This document shows positions 1 to 7,842 of a DNA stretch of 64,000 bases, in pieces. Location of the stretch: the NCBI RefSeq assembly GCF_004355225.1, contig NZ_CP037933.1, forward strand, positions 2,170,001-2,234,000. Direction: 5' to 3'. The notes below the pieces were generated by a model. That model did not search any database, was not told the origin of the DNA, and saw only the letters and a list, made by a program, of their open reading frames with translations. Positions within the stretch are counted from its first letter, which is position 1, and the number at the start of each line of letters is the position of its first letter. The stretch comes from Flavobacterium nackdongense (GTDB taxonomy: Bacteria > Bacteroidota > Bacteroidia > Flavobacteriales > Flavobacteriaceae). Both the position numbers and the translations under genes were made by a program.

Positions 1-7
1 GAGCCAT
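1..7 (-). CDS. rpmA: Start of ribosomal protein L27 gene (partial)
   Basis: Only the first two codons and one further base are inside the window: on the minus strand they read ATG GCT C, giving Met-Ala. L27 proteins normally begin Met-Ala-His-Lys-Lys, and rpmA nearly always follows rplU directly, as it would here 24 bases after the L21 stop codon. The identification therefore rests on position and the Met-Ala start only. Confidence 0.5.
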
Positions 8-30
8 GACGTACTAGTTTTATATTGTTA

Positions 31-456
31 TTATTCTTGTGTCTCTTCTTTTTTAGCTTTTGGAGCCTTTTTTACTTTTGGAGCTTCTACTTCTTCAGCA
101 GCTACTTCAACAGTTTCTTTTTTAGCAGCGGCTTTTTTAGGAGCTGATACTGAAATACCTTCGATTACAATTTGGGTAAGATACTGACGGTGACCGTTTC
201 TCTTTTTGTAACCTTTTCTTCTTTTCTTTTTGAAAACGATTACTTTATCTCCTTTTAAGTGTTGTAACACTTTGGCTTCTACTGAAGCTCCTTCTATAGC
301 TGGGGCGCCTATCGTGATTGATCCGTTGTCGTCTAACAAATACACTTTATCGAAAGAAACTTTTGTTCCTTCTTCATTTGCCAAACGGTGAACGTAAACC
401 TTTAGGTCTTTGCTAACTTTGAATTGTTGCCCTGCTATCTCTACGATTGCATACAT
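31..456 (-). CDS. rplU: 50S ribosomal protein L21
   Basis: L21 binds 23S rRNA in the large ribosomal subunit. The first ~100 residues carry the family pattern: an N-terminal YAIVEIAGQQFKV strand, then a basic KKKRRKGYKKRNGHRQ stretch near residues 76-91 that contacts rRNA. Bacterial L21 is usually about 103 residues; this one is 141 because of a tail rich in Lys, Glu and Ala (about residues 105-141). The gene is first in an rplU-rpmA operon reading leftwards, with a clear TAnnTTTG promoter just upstream. The identification is secure; what the tail does is unknown. Confidence 0.97.
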   Translation of the reverse strand: MYAIVEIAGQQFKVSKDLKVYVHRLANEEGTKVSFDKVYLLDDNGSITIGAPAIEGASVEAKVLQHLKGDKVIVFKKKRRKGYKKRNGHRQYLTQIVIEGISVSAPKKAAAKKETVEVAAEEVEAPKVKKAPKAKKEETQE

Positions 457-486
457 AACAAATTGTTTTATAAATTTTTAAGGCTG

Positions 487-516
487 CAAATATACAAAGA
501 AATATTTATTCTGCAA
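487..516 (-). promoter_or_regulatory. Bacteroidota-type promoter of rplU-rpmA
   Basis: On the minus strand a TTG (positions 516-514) is followed after 19 bases by TATATTTG (494-487), matching the Bacteroidota sigma-A pattern TTG-N19-21-TAnnTTTG. It lies about 30 bases upstream of the rplU start codon. Confidence 0.75.
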
Positions 517-725
517 TTAGTTCCTATAAAAAAATAGTTGAATTGGGTAAACTGCTGTTTTTAAGCAGTTTTGCCCACAGCAAACCCTGTATTTTCACTC
601 AACAATTGTTAAATTTTGTATAAAGCAGAAAAAAAATGTCTTCACGCTCAAGAAAAAAGTATTTTTGATGTAACGAAAAACAGCTTTCGATTACCAACTG
701 CAAACAATAAAATTTATTAATCCTT

Positions 726-2051
726 ATGAAAAAATCAATAATGGCGTTAAGTGCTGCACTATTGCTGGGAGGAATTGCCTCGGCACAGAAAGTAGATTTT
801 GAAGAATATACTTTAGATAACGGATTACACGTTATTTTGCACAACGATTCTTCCGCTCCGGCGGTCGTAACTTCGGTAATGTATCATGTAGGTGCAAAAG
901 ACGAAAACCCCGAAAGAACAGGATTCGCACACTTTTTTGAACATTTACTTTTCGAGGGGACTAAAAATATTAAACGCGGCGAATGGATGAAAAAAGTATC
1001 GTCAAATGGAGGCATAAACAACGCCAACACTACAGATGACAGAACGTACTATTACGAAGTATTCCCATCGAACAATCTAGAATTAGGGCTTTGGATGGAA
1101 TCGGAAAGAATGTTGCATCCTGTCATTAATCAGATTGGAGTCGATACTCAAAATGAGGTTATTAAAGAAGAAAAGCGGACGCGTTTTGACAATCAACCTT
1201 ATGGTAACTGGCAAACTGAGGTCAAGAAAAATATGTTTATTAATCATCCGTATCGATGGTCACCTATTGGCTCAATGGAACACCTAGACGCAGCAAAATT
1301 AGAAGAATTTCAAGCCTTTTTCAAAAAATTCTATGTTCCTAAAAATGCTGTTTTAGTCGTTGCAGGTCAAATTGACATTGCTCAAGCCAAAGAATGGATA
1401 AAAAAATATTTTGGTGCTATTCCAAGTGGCGAAGTTGTGAAAAAACAAATTTTTACCGAAGAACCCATAACAAAGACTATAAAAGCTACTTACCAAGACC
1501 CAAATATTCAAATTCCAGCAGTTATAACCGCATACAGAACCCCATCGATGAAAACTAGAGATGCTAGGGTTTTGGATTTAATTTCTTCCTATTTAAGTGG
1601 CGGAAAAAGTTCAAAATTGTACAAGAAAATCGTCGACGAGAAGAAAATGGCATTAGAAATTGCTGCTTTTGGCTTAAGTCAAGAAGACTATGGCACGTAT
1701 ATGATCCTTGGATTACCAATGGCTCCATATACATTGACAGACCTATTAAAAGAAATGGATGAGGAAATTGTTAAAATTCAAACCGATCTGATTTCCGAAA
1801 AAGATTATCAAAAACTACAAAACACTTTTGACAATCAATTTGTAAATGCGAATTCTAACCTTGAAGGAATTGCTGAAAACTTAGCAAAATATTATATGCT
1901 TTACGGAGACATCAATTTGATTAATTCAGAGATTGAATTATACCATTCTATAACCCGAGAAGAAATTCGGGAAGTAGCCAAAAAGTATTTAAATCCAAAT
2001 CAGCGATTGATTTTAGACTACGTTCCTTCAACTGATAAAGCTAAAAACTAA
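726..2051 (+). CDS. Secreted M16 (pitrilysin/insulinase) zinc peptidase, catalytic member
   Basis: A signal peptide covers residues 1-20 (hydrophobic core, cleavage after ASA-Q). The inverted zinc motif HFFEH is at residues 69-73, and the third zinc ligand is probably Glu149 in the VIKEE segment, which is the usual ~76-residue spacing. The M16 core domain occupies about residues 25-210 and the M16_C domain about 215-435, so this is a 441-residue M16B half-enzyme rather than a full pitrilysin. It sits 12 bases before a second M16 gene that lacks the zinc motif, the usual catalytic/non-catalytic pairing. Likely a periplasmic or outer-membrane-associated oligopeptidase; the substrate cannot be inferred. 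Confidence 0.93.
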   Translation: MKKSIMALSAALLLGGIASAQKVDFEEYTLDNGLHVILHNDSSAPAVVTSVMYHVGAKDENPERTGFAHFFEHLLFEGTKNIKRGEWMKKVSSNGGINNANTTDDRTYYYEVFPSNNLELGLWMESERMLHPVINQIGVDTQNEVIKEEKRTRFDNQPYGNWQTEVKKNMFINHPYRWSPIGSMEHLDAAKLEEFQAFFKKFYVPKNAVLVVAGQIDIAQAKEWIKKYFGAIPSGEVVKKQIFTEEPITKTIKATYQDPNIQIPAVITAYRTPSMKTRDARVLDLISSYLSGGKSSKLYKKIVDEKKMALEIAAFGLSQEDYGTYMILGLPMAPYTLTDLLKEMDEEIVKIQTDLISEKDYQKLQNTFDNQFVNANSNLEGIAENLAKYYMLYGDINLINSEIELYHSITREEIREVAKKYLNPNQRLILDYVPSTDKAKN

Positions 2052-2063
2052 GACATCCCTATC

Positions 2064-4112
2064 ATGAAAAATACAAGTATATTATTATTCATTCTGTTCA
2101 TAACCGGAATTATGCAAGCACAAGACCGTCCGCAACCAAAACCTGGAAAAGCGCCAGTGGTAAACATCAAAAAACCACAAACCTTTGTCCTTTCAAACGG
2201 TTTGAAAGTAATGGTTGTCGAAGACCACAAATTGCCTAGAGTAACCTATAATCTTACTTTAGATAATGCCCCATTTGTAGAAGGTAAAATAAAAGGTATC
2301 GACCAAATTACCAGCAGTTTAATCGGAAATGGCTCTAAAAAAACATCCAAAGACGTTTTTAACGAAGAGATAGACTTTTTAGGTGCGAATGTCAACTTTA
2401 GCGCAAGTGGAGCTTATGCAAGTTCTCTTTCTAAATATGCCGATCGAATCCTAGAATTAATGGCAGAAGGCGCCTTAAATCCTAATTTTACACAAGTAGA
2501 ATTTGATAAAGAAAAAGCTAAAATGCTTGAAGCCCTTAAGACTCAAGAAAAGAGTGTTACAGCAATTTCCAATAGAGTTACTAGTGCTTTAGCCTTTGGA
2601 AAAAATCATCCATTTGGTGAATTTGTAACAGCAGAAACAATCAATAACATAACACTTCCTGACGTTGAAGCTAATTATCGCAATTATTTTGTTCCTGAAA
2701 ATGCGTATCTAGTTATCATTGGAGATGTAAAATACAATAAAATAAAACCTTTTGTTGAAAAATTATTTGGTAAATGGGAAAAAAGAAGCACTCCAAAAAC
2801 GACCTATCCTTCGCCAAAAAATGTTGAATTTACTCAAATAAATTTTATAGACATGCCCGCTGCTGTGCAATCTGAAATTGCCCTAGTAAATACTATAAAT
2901 TTAAAAATGAGCGATCCTGATTTCTTTTCATCTGCAATTGCAACGTACATTCTTGGTGGCGGAGGAGAGAGTTATTTATTCCAAAATTTAAGAGAAAAAC
3001 ATGGTTGGACTTATGGCGCCTATGCAGAAATTGGATCTGGAAAATATGATTCGAAAGTGATATCAACAGCAGCTGTTAGAAATATGGTTACTGACAGTTC
3101 AGTAATTGAATTTATTAATGAAATCAAAAAAATTAGAACCGAAAAAGTTACCGAACAAGCGCTAAATGACGTCAAAGCACGATACATTGGTCGTTTTGTA
3201 ATGCAAGTTCAAAAACCTCAAACTATTGCTCGATATGCTTTAAACATTGAAACCGAAGATCTTCCAGCAGACTTTTATGAGAATTACATCAAAAACATAA
3301 ATGCCGTAACTCCCGAGCAGGTGCAGCTTGCCGCCAATAAATATTTCCTAGTCGACAACACTCGAATTGTAATCACAGGTAAAGGCTCAGATGTGATTCC
3401 AGGCCTGGAAAAACTAAAAATTCCAATATTTTATTTTGACAAATACGGAAATCCTATAGAAAAACCCGTTGCTAAAAAAGAAATTCCAGCAGGTCTAACA
3501 GCCAAAACCGTTTTGGATAATTACATCAAAGCTATTGGTGGCGAAAAAGCAGTTGCTTCTGTAAAAACAATTGCAATGGCCGGATCTACAACAATTCCGC
3601 AAGCGCCATCACCGTTGACATTTACCAATAAAATTGATGCAAAAGGCAAAATTAAAGTTGAAATTGCAATGGGACCAATGAGTTTGATGAAACAAGTAGT
3701 GAACGAAAAAGGAGCTTATGTGGAGCAACAAGGACAACGAAAAAACGTTGAAGGAGATGCTTTAGCTGAAATGAAAGCTAGTGCAACACCATTTGAAGAA
3801 TTACAACTTGCCAAGAAAACTGGACTTGCAATTAGCGGCATTGAAACCATCAACGGAAATGATGCTTATGCAATTCCAAACGGAAAAACAACGATGTATT
3901 ATGATACCAAATCAGGACTCAAAGTTGCTGAAGCCAAGACAGTGGAGCAAGGCGCAAATAAAATGACTCAAATGACTACCTACTTAGATTACAGGGAAGT
4001 AAAAGGTGTAAAAGTTCCTTTCAATATCATCCAAAATGTCGGTTTCGAATTGGATATAAAAATGTCCGAAATAAAAATCAATGAAGGAGTATCTGACGCT
4101 GATTTCCAATAG
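2064..4112 (+). CDS. Non-catalytic M16 partner with C-terminal LolA-like domain
   Basis: A signal peptide is present (residues 1-19, ending MQAQ). Two M16-fold halves follow, but where HxxEH should be the protein reads GIDQITSSL, so the zinc site is absent. It keeps a glycine-rich GGGGES segment (about residue 300) and the RxxxxxYxxG-type motif HGWTYGAYAE. The last ~200 residues (from about 485) form an extra beta-rich domain beginning LDNYIKAIGG, reminiscent of LolA/outer-membrane-lipoprotein-sorting-like domains common in this phylum. It probably pairs with the upstream catalytic subunit, 12 bases away in the same operon. The C-terminal assignment is by pattern only. Confidence 0.85.
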   Translation: MKNTSILLFILFITGIMQAQDRPQPKPGKAPVVNIKKPQTFVLSNGLKVMVVEDHKLPRVTYNLTLDNAPFVEGKIKGIDQITSSLIGNGSKKTSKDVFNEEIDFLGANVNFSASGAYASSLSKYADRILELMAEGALNPNFTQVEFDKEKAKMLEALKTQEKSVTAISNRVTSALAFGKNHPFGEFVTAETINNITLPDVEANYRNYFVPENAYLVIIGDVKYNKIKPFVEKLFGKWEKRSTPKTTYPSPKNVEFTQINFIDMPAAVQSEIALVNTINLKMSDPDFFSSAIATYILGGGGESYLFQNLREKHGWTYGAYAEIGSGKYDSKVISTAAVRNMVTDSSVIEFINEIKKIRTEKVTEQALNDVKARYIGRFVMQVQKPQTIARYALNIETEDLPADFYENYIKNINAVTPEQVQLAANKYFLVDNTRIVITGKGSDVIPGLEKLKIPIFYFDKYGNPIEKPVAKKEIPAGLTAKTVLDNYIKAIGGEKAVASVKTIAMAGSTTIPQAPSPLTFTNKIDAKGKIKVEIAMGPMSLMKQVVNEKGAYVEQQGQRKNVEGDALAEMKASATPFEELQLAKKTGLAISGIETINGNDAYAIPNGKTTMYYDTKSGLKVAEAKTVEQGANKMTQMTTYLDYREVKGVKVPFNIIQNVGFELDIKMSEIKINEGVSDADFQ

Positions 4113-4156
4113 AAGTTGGGAGTCGGAAGACAGAAGTTAGAAATTAGTACAGCGAA

Positions 4157-4190
4157 AACCTCTTGATTTCTCAAGAGGTTTTTGTTTTTT
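4157..4190 (+). terminator. Intrinsic terminator after M16 operon
   Basis: Perfect 10-bp arms AACCTCTTGA and TCAAGAGGTT with a 4-base loop, followed by a T-rich tract. Confidence 0.85.
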
Positions 4191-4202
4191 ATAATTGTTT
4201 AA

Positions 4203-4248
4203 AATCTGAAATCTGCATGCATGAAATCTGCCAATCTGCAACCTGAAA
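4203..4248. repeat. Degenerate (A)ATCTGC-type short tandem repeat
   Basis: A run of roughly 7-8-base units of the type AATCTGC/AATCTGA lies between the convergent M16 and EamA genes. The same heptamer family recurs inside the glycosyltransferase gene (12488-12521) and hemW (14614-14637), so it is an interspersed repeat and not chance low complexity. Confidence 0.6.
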
Positions 4249-4249
4249 A

Positions 4250-5116
4250 CTACTTCTTAGCCGACAAATAAACCCCAGCCAAAATAATAAAAGCTCCTAA
4301 AAACTGCACTGGAGTCAGCATTTCCTTATCTAATAATCCCCAAGAAAAAGCAACTATTGGAATTAAATACGTTACCGAAGTGGCAAAAACAGGCGATGAA
4401 ATTTGTATTGTTTTAAAGAAAAGTATATTGGCAATTCCCGTTCCCACAACACCTAAAATCATAATAAACAATACCGAATGCTGAACACTTTCGACCGCTA
4501 TTAGATCGAAAAAACCAGAGAAAAACAAAATCGCTAAAGCAGGAAACAACAAAACCGAAAAATTACCGGTACTAATACTCAGCGGACTCAAATCGGATAA
4601 ATATTTATTGATTAAATTGACATTCGTTGCATAACAAATCGAGGCTATAATAACCAAAATTGCATAATAATAATTTTGCTCCGGATGATGAATAGCTCCG
4701 TTTATAATTAACAAAAATGTTCCTATTAATCCAATAATCACCCCCAAAATCTGAGCCCTTTTAAAACTCAAACCAAAAGCCAACCCGCCTAAAATCATGG
4801 TATTTAAAGGCGTAAGCGAATTCAGAATTGCACTGACAGAACTGTCGATTTGAGTTTGCGCAATTGCAAAAAGAAAAGCCGGAACAAAAGTGCCCAACAT
4901 AGCCGTCAAAGCGATATATTTCCACTGATGTAGCGGAATTTTACATAGACTTTTGAATCCAATTAGCAACAAAAAAATGGCTGCAAAAATAATCCGCAAC
5001 GAACCTAATTGCAAAGGCGTCAACCCCACTAAACCTCTCTTAATCAAGATAAAAGAACTCCCCCAAATTAAGGCAAGCGTTATCAGGTACACCCATTTCA
5101 ACTGTTTCGAATTCAT
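4250..5116 (-). CDS. EamA/DMT-family transporter (inner membrane)
   Basis: 288 residues with about ten hydrophobic helices in two repeats of five (about 5-140 and 150-288), the layout of the drug/metabolite transporter superfamily. The first helix carries the family's WGSSFILIKRGL motif, and the second half ends FLGAFIILAGVYLSAKK. Members export amino acids, nucleosides or small metabolites; nothing here indicates the substrate. Transcribed alone, convergent with the M16 operon and divergent from the HMA lipoprotein gene. Confidence 0.9.
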   Translation of the reverse strand: MNSKQLKWVYLITLALIWGSSFILIKRGLVGLTPLQLGSLRIIFAAIFLLLIGFKSLCKIPLHQWKYIALTAMLGTFVPAFLFAIAQTQIDSSVSAILNSLTPLNTMILGGLAFGLSFKRAQILGVIIGLIGTFLLIINGAIHHPEQNYYYAILVIIASICYATNVNLINKYLSDLSPLSISTGNFSVLLFPALAILFFSGFFDLIAVESVQHSVLFIMILGVVGTGIANILFFKTIQISSPVFATSVTYLIPIVAFSWGLLDKEMLTPVQFLGAFIILAGVYLSAKK

Positions 5117-5224
5117 AAACTAAATTTTGGCTCAAAATTGTAATTATTTTATGAATTACCGGCACTTTTTTTAGTAAATTTGTTTACTAAAATTGAATTT
5201 TTAAATATTTAAACCCCAATAAAA

Positions 5225-5602
5225 ATGAATGTAATCAAATCCATATCAGCAATGCTACTTGCAAGCCTTTTATTTGTGGGTTGTAAAGAAAAATCAACTG
5301 AAGCCGTTTCAGATGCAGCAACTGGAACAGCAGCACCAAAAGTGAAAAAAGAAATTGCCGTCGCAAACTTACAAACAGCAAGTTTCACCATCAAAGGCAT
5401 GACTTGTGCCATAGGATGTGCCAAAACCATTCAGGAAGAATTAAATGGCCTTGAGGGTGTTCAAAATGCTACAGTAGATTTTGATAAAGAATTGGCCACT
5501 GTTTCTTTTGACAAAACAGTACTAAACCCTGAAAAATTAACTAAAGTTGTCGAAGCCGTCGCCGACGGCAAAACATATAAAGTTTCTAATATGAAATTGT
5601 AA
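5225..5602 (+). CDS. HMA-domain lipoprotein (heavy-metal binding)
   Basis: A type II signal peptide ends in the lipobox LLFVGC (Cys20), so the protein should be lipid-anchored in the envelope. A linker of about 30 residues leads into a heavy-metal-associated domain (about 52-122) with the loop GMTCAIGCA. The two cysteines (61 and 65) are three residues apart instead of the usual two. Such proteins bind Cu(I) or similar soft metals. Upstream, TAAATTTG at 5175-5182 is a plausible -7 box; a strong terminator follows. Monocistronic. Confidence 0.88.
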   Translation: MNVIKSISAMLLASLLFVGCKEKSTEAVSDAATGTAAPKVKKEIAVANLQTASFTIKGMTCAIGCAKTIQEELNGLEGVQNATVDFDKELATVSFDKTVLNPEKLTKVVEAVADGKTYKVSNMKL

Positions 5603-5631
5603 AACGAAACCTTAAGTTAGTTTTATAAAGA

Positions 5632-5658
5632 AAGCTTCTCGATGGAGAAGCTTTTTTA
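5632..5658 (+). terminator. Intrinsic terminator after HMA lipoprotein gene
   Basis: Perfect 9-bp arms AAGCTTCTC/GAGAAGCTT with a GATG loop followed by a T-run. Confidence 0.88.
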
Positions 5659-5688
5659 TTTTGATGACTGCAAATTTAAATTTTAGTA

Positions 5689-6351
5689 CTATGAGTTAGT
5701 TGGATGTTTTTTTGCTAAAAAATGTTCGATTAAATAATGACCTAAATAAACCATAGGCGTCATACCGATGGCTATAATCAACTTTACAAAATAACCAGTA
5801 AAGGCAGAAGTTATATAAACGTCGGTGGTCATAATTCCTGTTGCCCAGAAGGCAATACCGAGAACGATAAAACTATCGAACAACTGAGAAATCACTGTAG
5901 AACCGGTACTTCTGAGCCAAATCATTTTATTTCCCGTTTTGTTTTTAAGAAAATGAAAAATAGTAACATCGATAAGTTGTGAAACTAAAAAAGCGGTTAT
6001 ACTCCCCACAATAATCCATTGACTTTGACCAAAAACGGCAAAAAATTGAGCGTCACTCACTGTACTGATTCCGGTAGCAGCTGGAATTCGTATCGCAAAA
6101 TACAGCAGGATAAAACAATACCCAATCAAACTTGCGGTAATTAAGGAAAGTTTACGCACTCCTTTTTCGCCAAAATATTCATTGATTAAGTCGGTTGTTA
6201 CAAAAACTACTGGCCAAGGTAGAATTCCAATACTCATCACCGCCGAACCTACATGAATAAGCTTTCCCCCTATCAATTCCGCAACAACAGCATTGGTAAT
6301 GAATATACCGGCCAGAATAACGTACACAATATCTTTTTTGGACTCGAACAT
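5689..6351 (-). CDS. yhhQ: Queuosine precursor transporter, YhhQ/VUT family
   Basis: About 220 residues with six hydrophobic helices and the family signatures ILAGIFITNAVVAELIGGK and PWPVVFVTTDLINEYFG. The family imports queuosine precursors (preQ0/preQ1) for modifying tRNA position 34. An in-frame Met lies 24 codons further upstream, but I chose the start at 6351: the signature begins straight after it, and a -7 box (TACTTTTG on the minus strand, 6376-6369) lies between the two candidate starts. queD of the same pathway lies far away at 59.3 kb. Confidence 0.88.
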   Translation of the reverse strand: MFESKKDIVYVILAGIFITNAVVAELIGGKLIHVGSAVMSIGILPWPVVFVTTDLINEYFGEKGVRKLSLITASLIGYCFILLYFAIRIPAATGISTVSDAQFFAVFGQSQWIIVGSITAFLVSQLIDVTIFHFLKNKTGNKMIWLRSTGSTVISQLFDSFIVLGIAFWATGIMTTDVYITSAFTGYFVKLIIAIGMTPMVYLGHYLIEHFLAKKHPTNS

Positions 6352-6550
6352 AAAAATTGATTTGAAATCAAAAGTAGTATTTTTTGAAATAGTAAGTTTA
6401 AAAAAATTATTACTACTTATCACTACTAATTCAAATTAACAGTATCAGGCAATACGAGACAATCTCGCCATTTTGCCAAACTTTTTTCTAACCCTATTGC
6501 AGCTTGAAAACAATTAGTTCAGTGACTTCCACCAACATCCAAAAACTGCT

Positions 6551-7612
6551 TTAATTCTTTGTGGGAATAGTATCGATTTGCTGTCCAACAGCATTTTTAA
6601 ACACATTCAAATTCCAAGAATCTCTCCATGTGATTGAGATTTTTCCCTCAAGGAAATCAATAGGTAGCCAAATGTACCTGCCTGTAATAGGTTTATCGGG
6701 TTGCCAAATATCAAACATAGCTATAAAACTATCCTCATTACCTTGGACAGGCAAAATAAATGTTGACTGTGAGCCAAAGTTTTTCTCAACCCCAAGATTA
6801 TCTAAAGGATTATAACCAGCACAAGGATTGCCTTGGTTTGTCCATTCGCCAAGTATGTTTTTAGCCGTATAATATCGTGCTGGGTTGGGTTTCCAACCCG
6901 TTGAACCAGAACCCAACAGATGATAAACTCCGTTTCTTTTTATGACCGCCGGAGCTTCAGTATGGGCTTCAATACCTCTGCAAATGGTGTATTTACTTTC
7001 GGGATAATAGTAGTCACTATCCATCTTGGCAATGACAAAAGCTTTGTCAGGTTTGCGAACTGTTAAGTGATAAAGACTACCATCATCATCTTTAAACATC
7101 GAAAAATCACCTGAACCATTGGGTGAATCAGCGCCATGAAATTTATGATGAAAAATAAATGGTCCCGTCGGTTGATCGGCAACGGCAACTCCTACATTAC
7201 TTGTTACATACCCCAGGCCGGCTAAGTACAGTTTAAAATAGGCTACAAACTGCTTGTTTTTTTTATTGTAAACGACTTTCGGCCTTTCGAGAATACATCC
7301 ATAAGAAAGATCGCTTTTTGAATTTTTATAATCTACGCTTAAAACCAAACCCTCATCTTTCCAGTTGATTAAATCAGCAGATGAATAGCAATGTATGCCG
7401 CCATCGGCAAACTGCGCTTCCGATTTCCCTTCCAGCTTGTGCTCTCCATACCAATAATAGGTGTTATTATGAAAAAGAATACCGCCACCGTGCGCATTTA
7501 TGGGGGTTCCGTTATTGTCTAACCAAACTTGAGCTGGTTTAAAATTGGTTTGCTGCGCTTGCATTACACTAGAAAAATAGATCAGCAACGCCACAATTAA
7601 AATTCGTTTCAT
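6551..7612 (-). CDS. Secreted GH43 glycoside hydrolase, exo-beta-1,3-galactanase-like
   Basis: A signal peptide (1-20) precedes a single five-bladed-propeller GH43 domain over the full 353 residues. The protein has HGGG at residues 41-44 where most GH43 enzymes carry their general-base Asp. Candidate acid residues are Glu109 (LERPKV) and Glu219 (TEAPAV), with a Gln at 282 (GSQST). This Glu/Glu/Gln arrangement without the Asp base resembles the exo-beta-1,3-galactanase branch of GH43, acting on arabinogalactan-type chains; that assignment is an inference from the motifs. It follows a GH29 gene on the same strand after a ~230-base spacer. Confidence 0.85.
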   Translation of the reverse strand: MKRILIVALLIYFSSVMQAQQTNFKPAQVWLDNNGTPINAHGGGILFHNNTYYWYGEHKLEGKSEAQFADGGIHCYSSADLINWKDEGLVLSVDYKNSKSDLSYGCILERPKVVYNKKNKQFVAYFKLYLAGLGYVTSNVGVAVADQPTGPFIFHHKFHGADSPNGSGDFSMFKDDDGSLYHLTVRKPDKAFVIAKMDSDYYYPESKYTICRGIEAHTEAPAVIKRNGVYHLLGSGSTGWKPNPARYYTAKNILGEWTNQGNPCAGYNPLDNLGVEKNFGSQSTFILPVQGNEDSFIAMFDIWQPDKPITGRYIWLPIDFLEGKISITWRDSWNLNVFKNAVGQQIDTIPTKN

Positions 7613-7842
7613 ATTTTTTGGAAGGTATTATTTTTAAAAATAGTATATAAAATCCGTAAATAACAGCACCATTTTAAAACTTAGTTGAACTTGAAATGCT
7701 GTACATACTAATTGTTTTCCAAGCTATTAGGACGTCTAAAGCAATTACGCTTTCTTCAGTTGTTAAGTCTTAATGGTTTAAAATGTTTGAAAATTTCTAT
7801 CTTAATCGCTTGGACCTTACTTACAAGAACTAATGGCACCAT

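Noticed and set aside
599..844. 81-codon minus-strand frame upstream of the first M16 gene.
   Set aside because: It overlaps the M16 signal peptide region on the opposite strand and its residues look random.
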